NCBI GenBank assembly: GCA_958441075.1
Contig: CAUCBQ010000147.1
Location: 1 to 5,077 of the forward strand
Source of the DNA: an uncultured Clostridiaceae bacterium
Lineage (GTDB): Bacteria > Bacillota > Clostridia > Lachnospirales > Lachnospiraceae
Direction: 5' to 3'
DNA length: 5,077 bases
The translations under genes were made by a program, and so were the position numbers. The number at the start of each line of letters is the position of its first letter. Position 1 is the first letter of the stretch. Below are positions 4,573-5,077 of this stretch, in pieces. The notes below the pieces were generated by a model. It did not search any database, had not been told where the DNA came from, and worked only from the letters and a program-made list of their open reading frames with translations.

Positions 4573-5077
4573 TTACAGCACAGCTCCCAGAAAATCCCTC
4601 AGTCCAAACCGTAAATCCTTTGTAAGACGCTCCTCCAGAAGAAGACGGTTTTCATCCGAATGCTCTATCTCTCTCGAATACCTGTGGGCCACATCCGCCA
4701 TAGCCTCCAGATTCAGGCTGCCCTTCTCCATAAACCGTTCCAGAGCCATATCCTGAATCATAAACACAGAAGCCAGAGCCATTTTAAGCTTGCCGTAGGG
4801 GTCTTTATTGTAAACACTTCCGCAGAAATAGGTAAATACAAAATATACCATCAGCTGCTCTGTCCATATATCAAACTCCGGACATGCCTTTAAAAATGCT
4901 TCCCAGGCCCTTTTATAGGCATCTTCTCCTTTGCCGTAAAGACAGCTTTCAATTTTTCCTCTCTCCTGAGGCCAGTTGGGGTTTAAGGGCTCCATTTCCC
5001 TCAGTAGGGAAAAGAGCTTATTAAGAAAATCATACCGGCTCCCCTGAATCCTTTTTTCTGCAAAATACCTGGCCCGG
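4573..5077 (-). CDS. fliB: FliB-like flagellin lysine-N-methylase, C-terminal part (5' end outside window)
   Basis: The frame is open to the right edge, giving 167 residues of the C-terminal part. An internal ATG at 4995 is not the start, because the upstream codons (ending FLNKLFSLLRE) continue the same fold seen in the family. Family-like features are EPLNPNW just after that segment, the block LMVYFVFTYFCGSVYNKDPYG, and HRYSREIEHSDENRLLLEE near the end. In Salmonella FliB methylates lysines of flagellin; clostridia carry many relatives, some perhaps with other substrates. The cysteine-rich N-terminal region that would confirm the assignment is outside the window. No flagellar gene is visible nearby. 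The gene ends 118 nt before mrp, with no clear terminator but with an mrp promoter in between. Confidence 0.75.
   Translation of the reverse strand, partial: RARYFAEKRIQGSRYDFLNKLFSLLREMEPLNPNWPQERGKIESCLYGKGEDAYKRAWEAFLKACPEFDIWTEQLMVYFVFTYFCGSVYNKDPYGKLKMALASVFMIQDMALERFMEKGSLNLEAMADVAHRYSREIEHSDENRLLLEERLTKDLRFGLRDFLGAVL

Noticed and set aside
4573..4995. Complete small protein starting at the ATG at 4995
   Set aside because: The frame stays open to the window edge and the upstream codons continue a FliB-like sequence, so 4995 is an internal Met.

Overview
The window looks like chromosomal DNA of a low-to-mid GC Firmicute, most likely a clostridial gut anaerobe of the Lachnospiraceae type. 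This rests on the protein families and their style: an Mrp-type Fe-S carrier with an N-terminal cysteine cluster, a RelQ-type small alarmone synthetase, an LrgA/LrgB pair, a flagellin lysine-N-methylase (FliB) relative, strong AGGAGG-like ribosome binding sites and sigma-A-like promoters. The genus cannot be fixed from the sequence alone.

Layout. Positions 1-449 are the 3' end of an IS30-family transposase (plus strand, cut by the window edge). About 260 bases of AT-rich DNA follow (450-712), containing repeated copies of a short TGGAATTTA-like motif, three of them spaced exactly 18 bp apart; this is probably the right end of the insertion sequence. Positions 713-858 form an elaborate inverted-repeat element: a perfect 16-bp outer stem encloses three further hairpins in a cloverleaf arrangement, and an imperfect 7-bp direct repeat sits just outside it. 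The element abuts the stop codon of lrgB.

Positions 857-1928 (minus strand) carry lrgA-lrgB, a two-gene operon for a CidA/LrgA-like small membrane protein and its LrgB partner. A good extended -10 promoter precedes it, with a palindrome in the promoter spacer. A divergent promoter then drives a two-domain GNAT acetyltransferase (2120-2857, plus strand). That gene converges on a minus-strand cluster: the end of a FliB-like methylase (4573-5077, cut by the edge), then a clear promoter, then mrp (3618-4454) and a RelQ-like (p)ppGpp synthetase (2880-3593), separated from mrp by only 24 nt.

Functionally the core is housekeeping: Fe-S cluster delivery paired with stringent-response signalling, plus an LrgAB system. 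The accessory part is the left end, where an IS30-type element lies beside a highly structured palindromic element. That palindrome is the most unusual thing in the window and the best candidate for something not yet described. No CRISPR array, tRNA, rRNA or defence cluster was seen.
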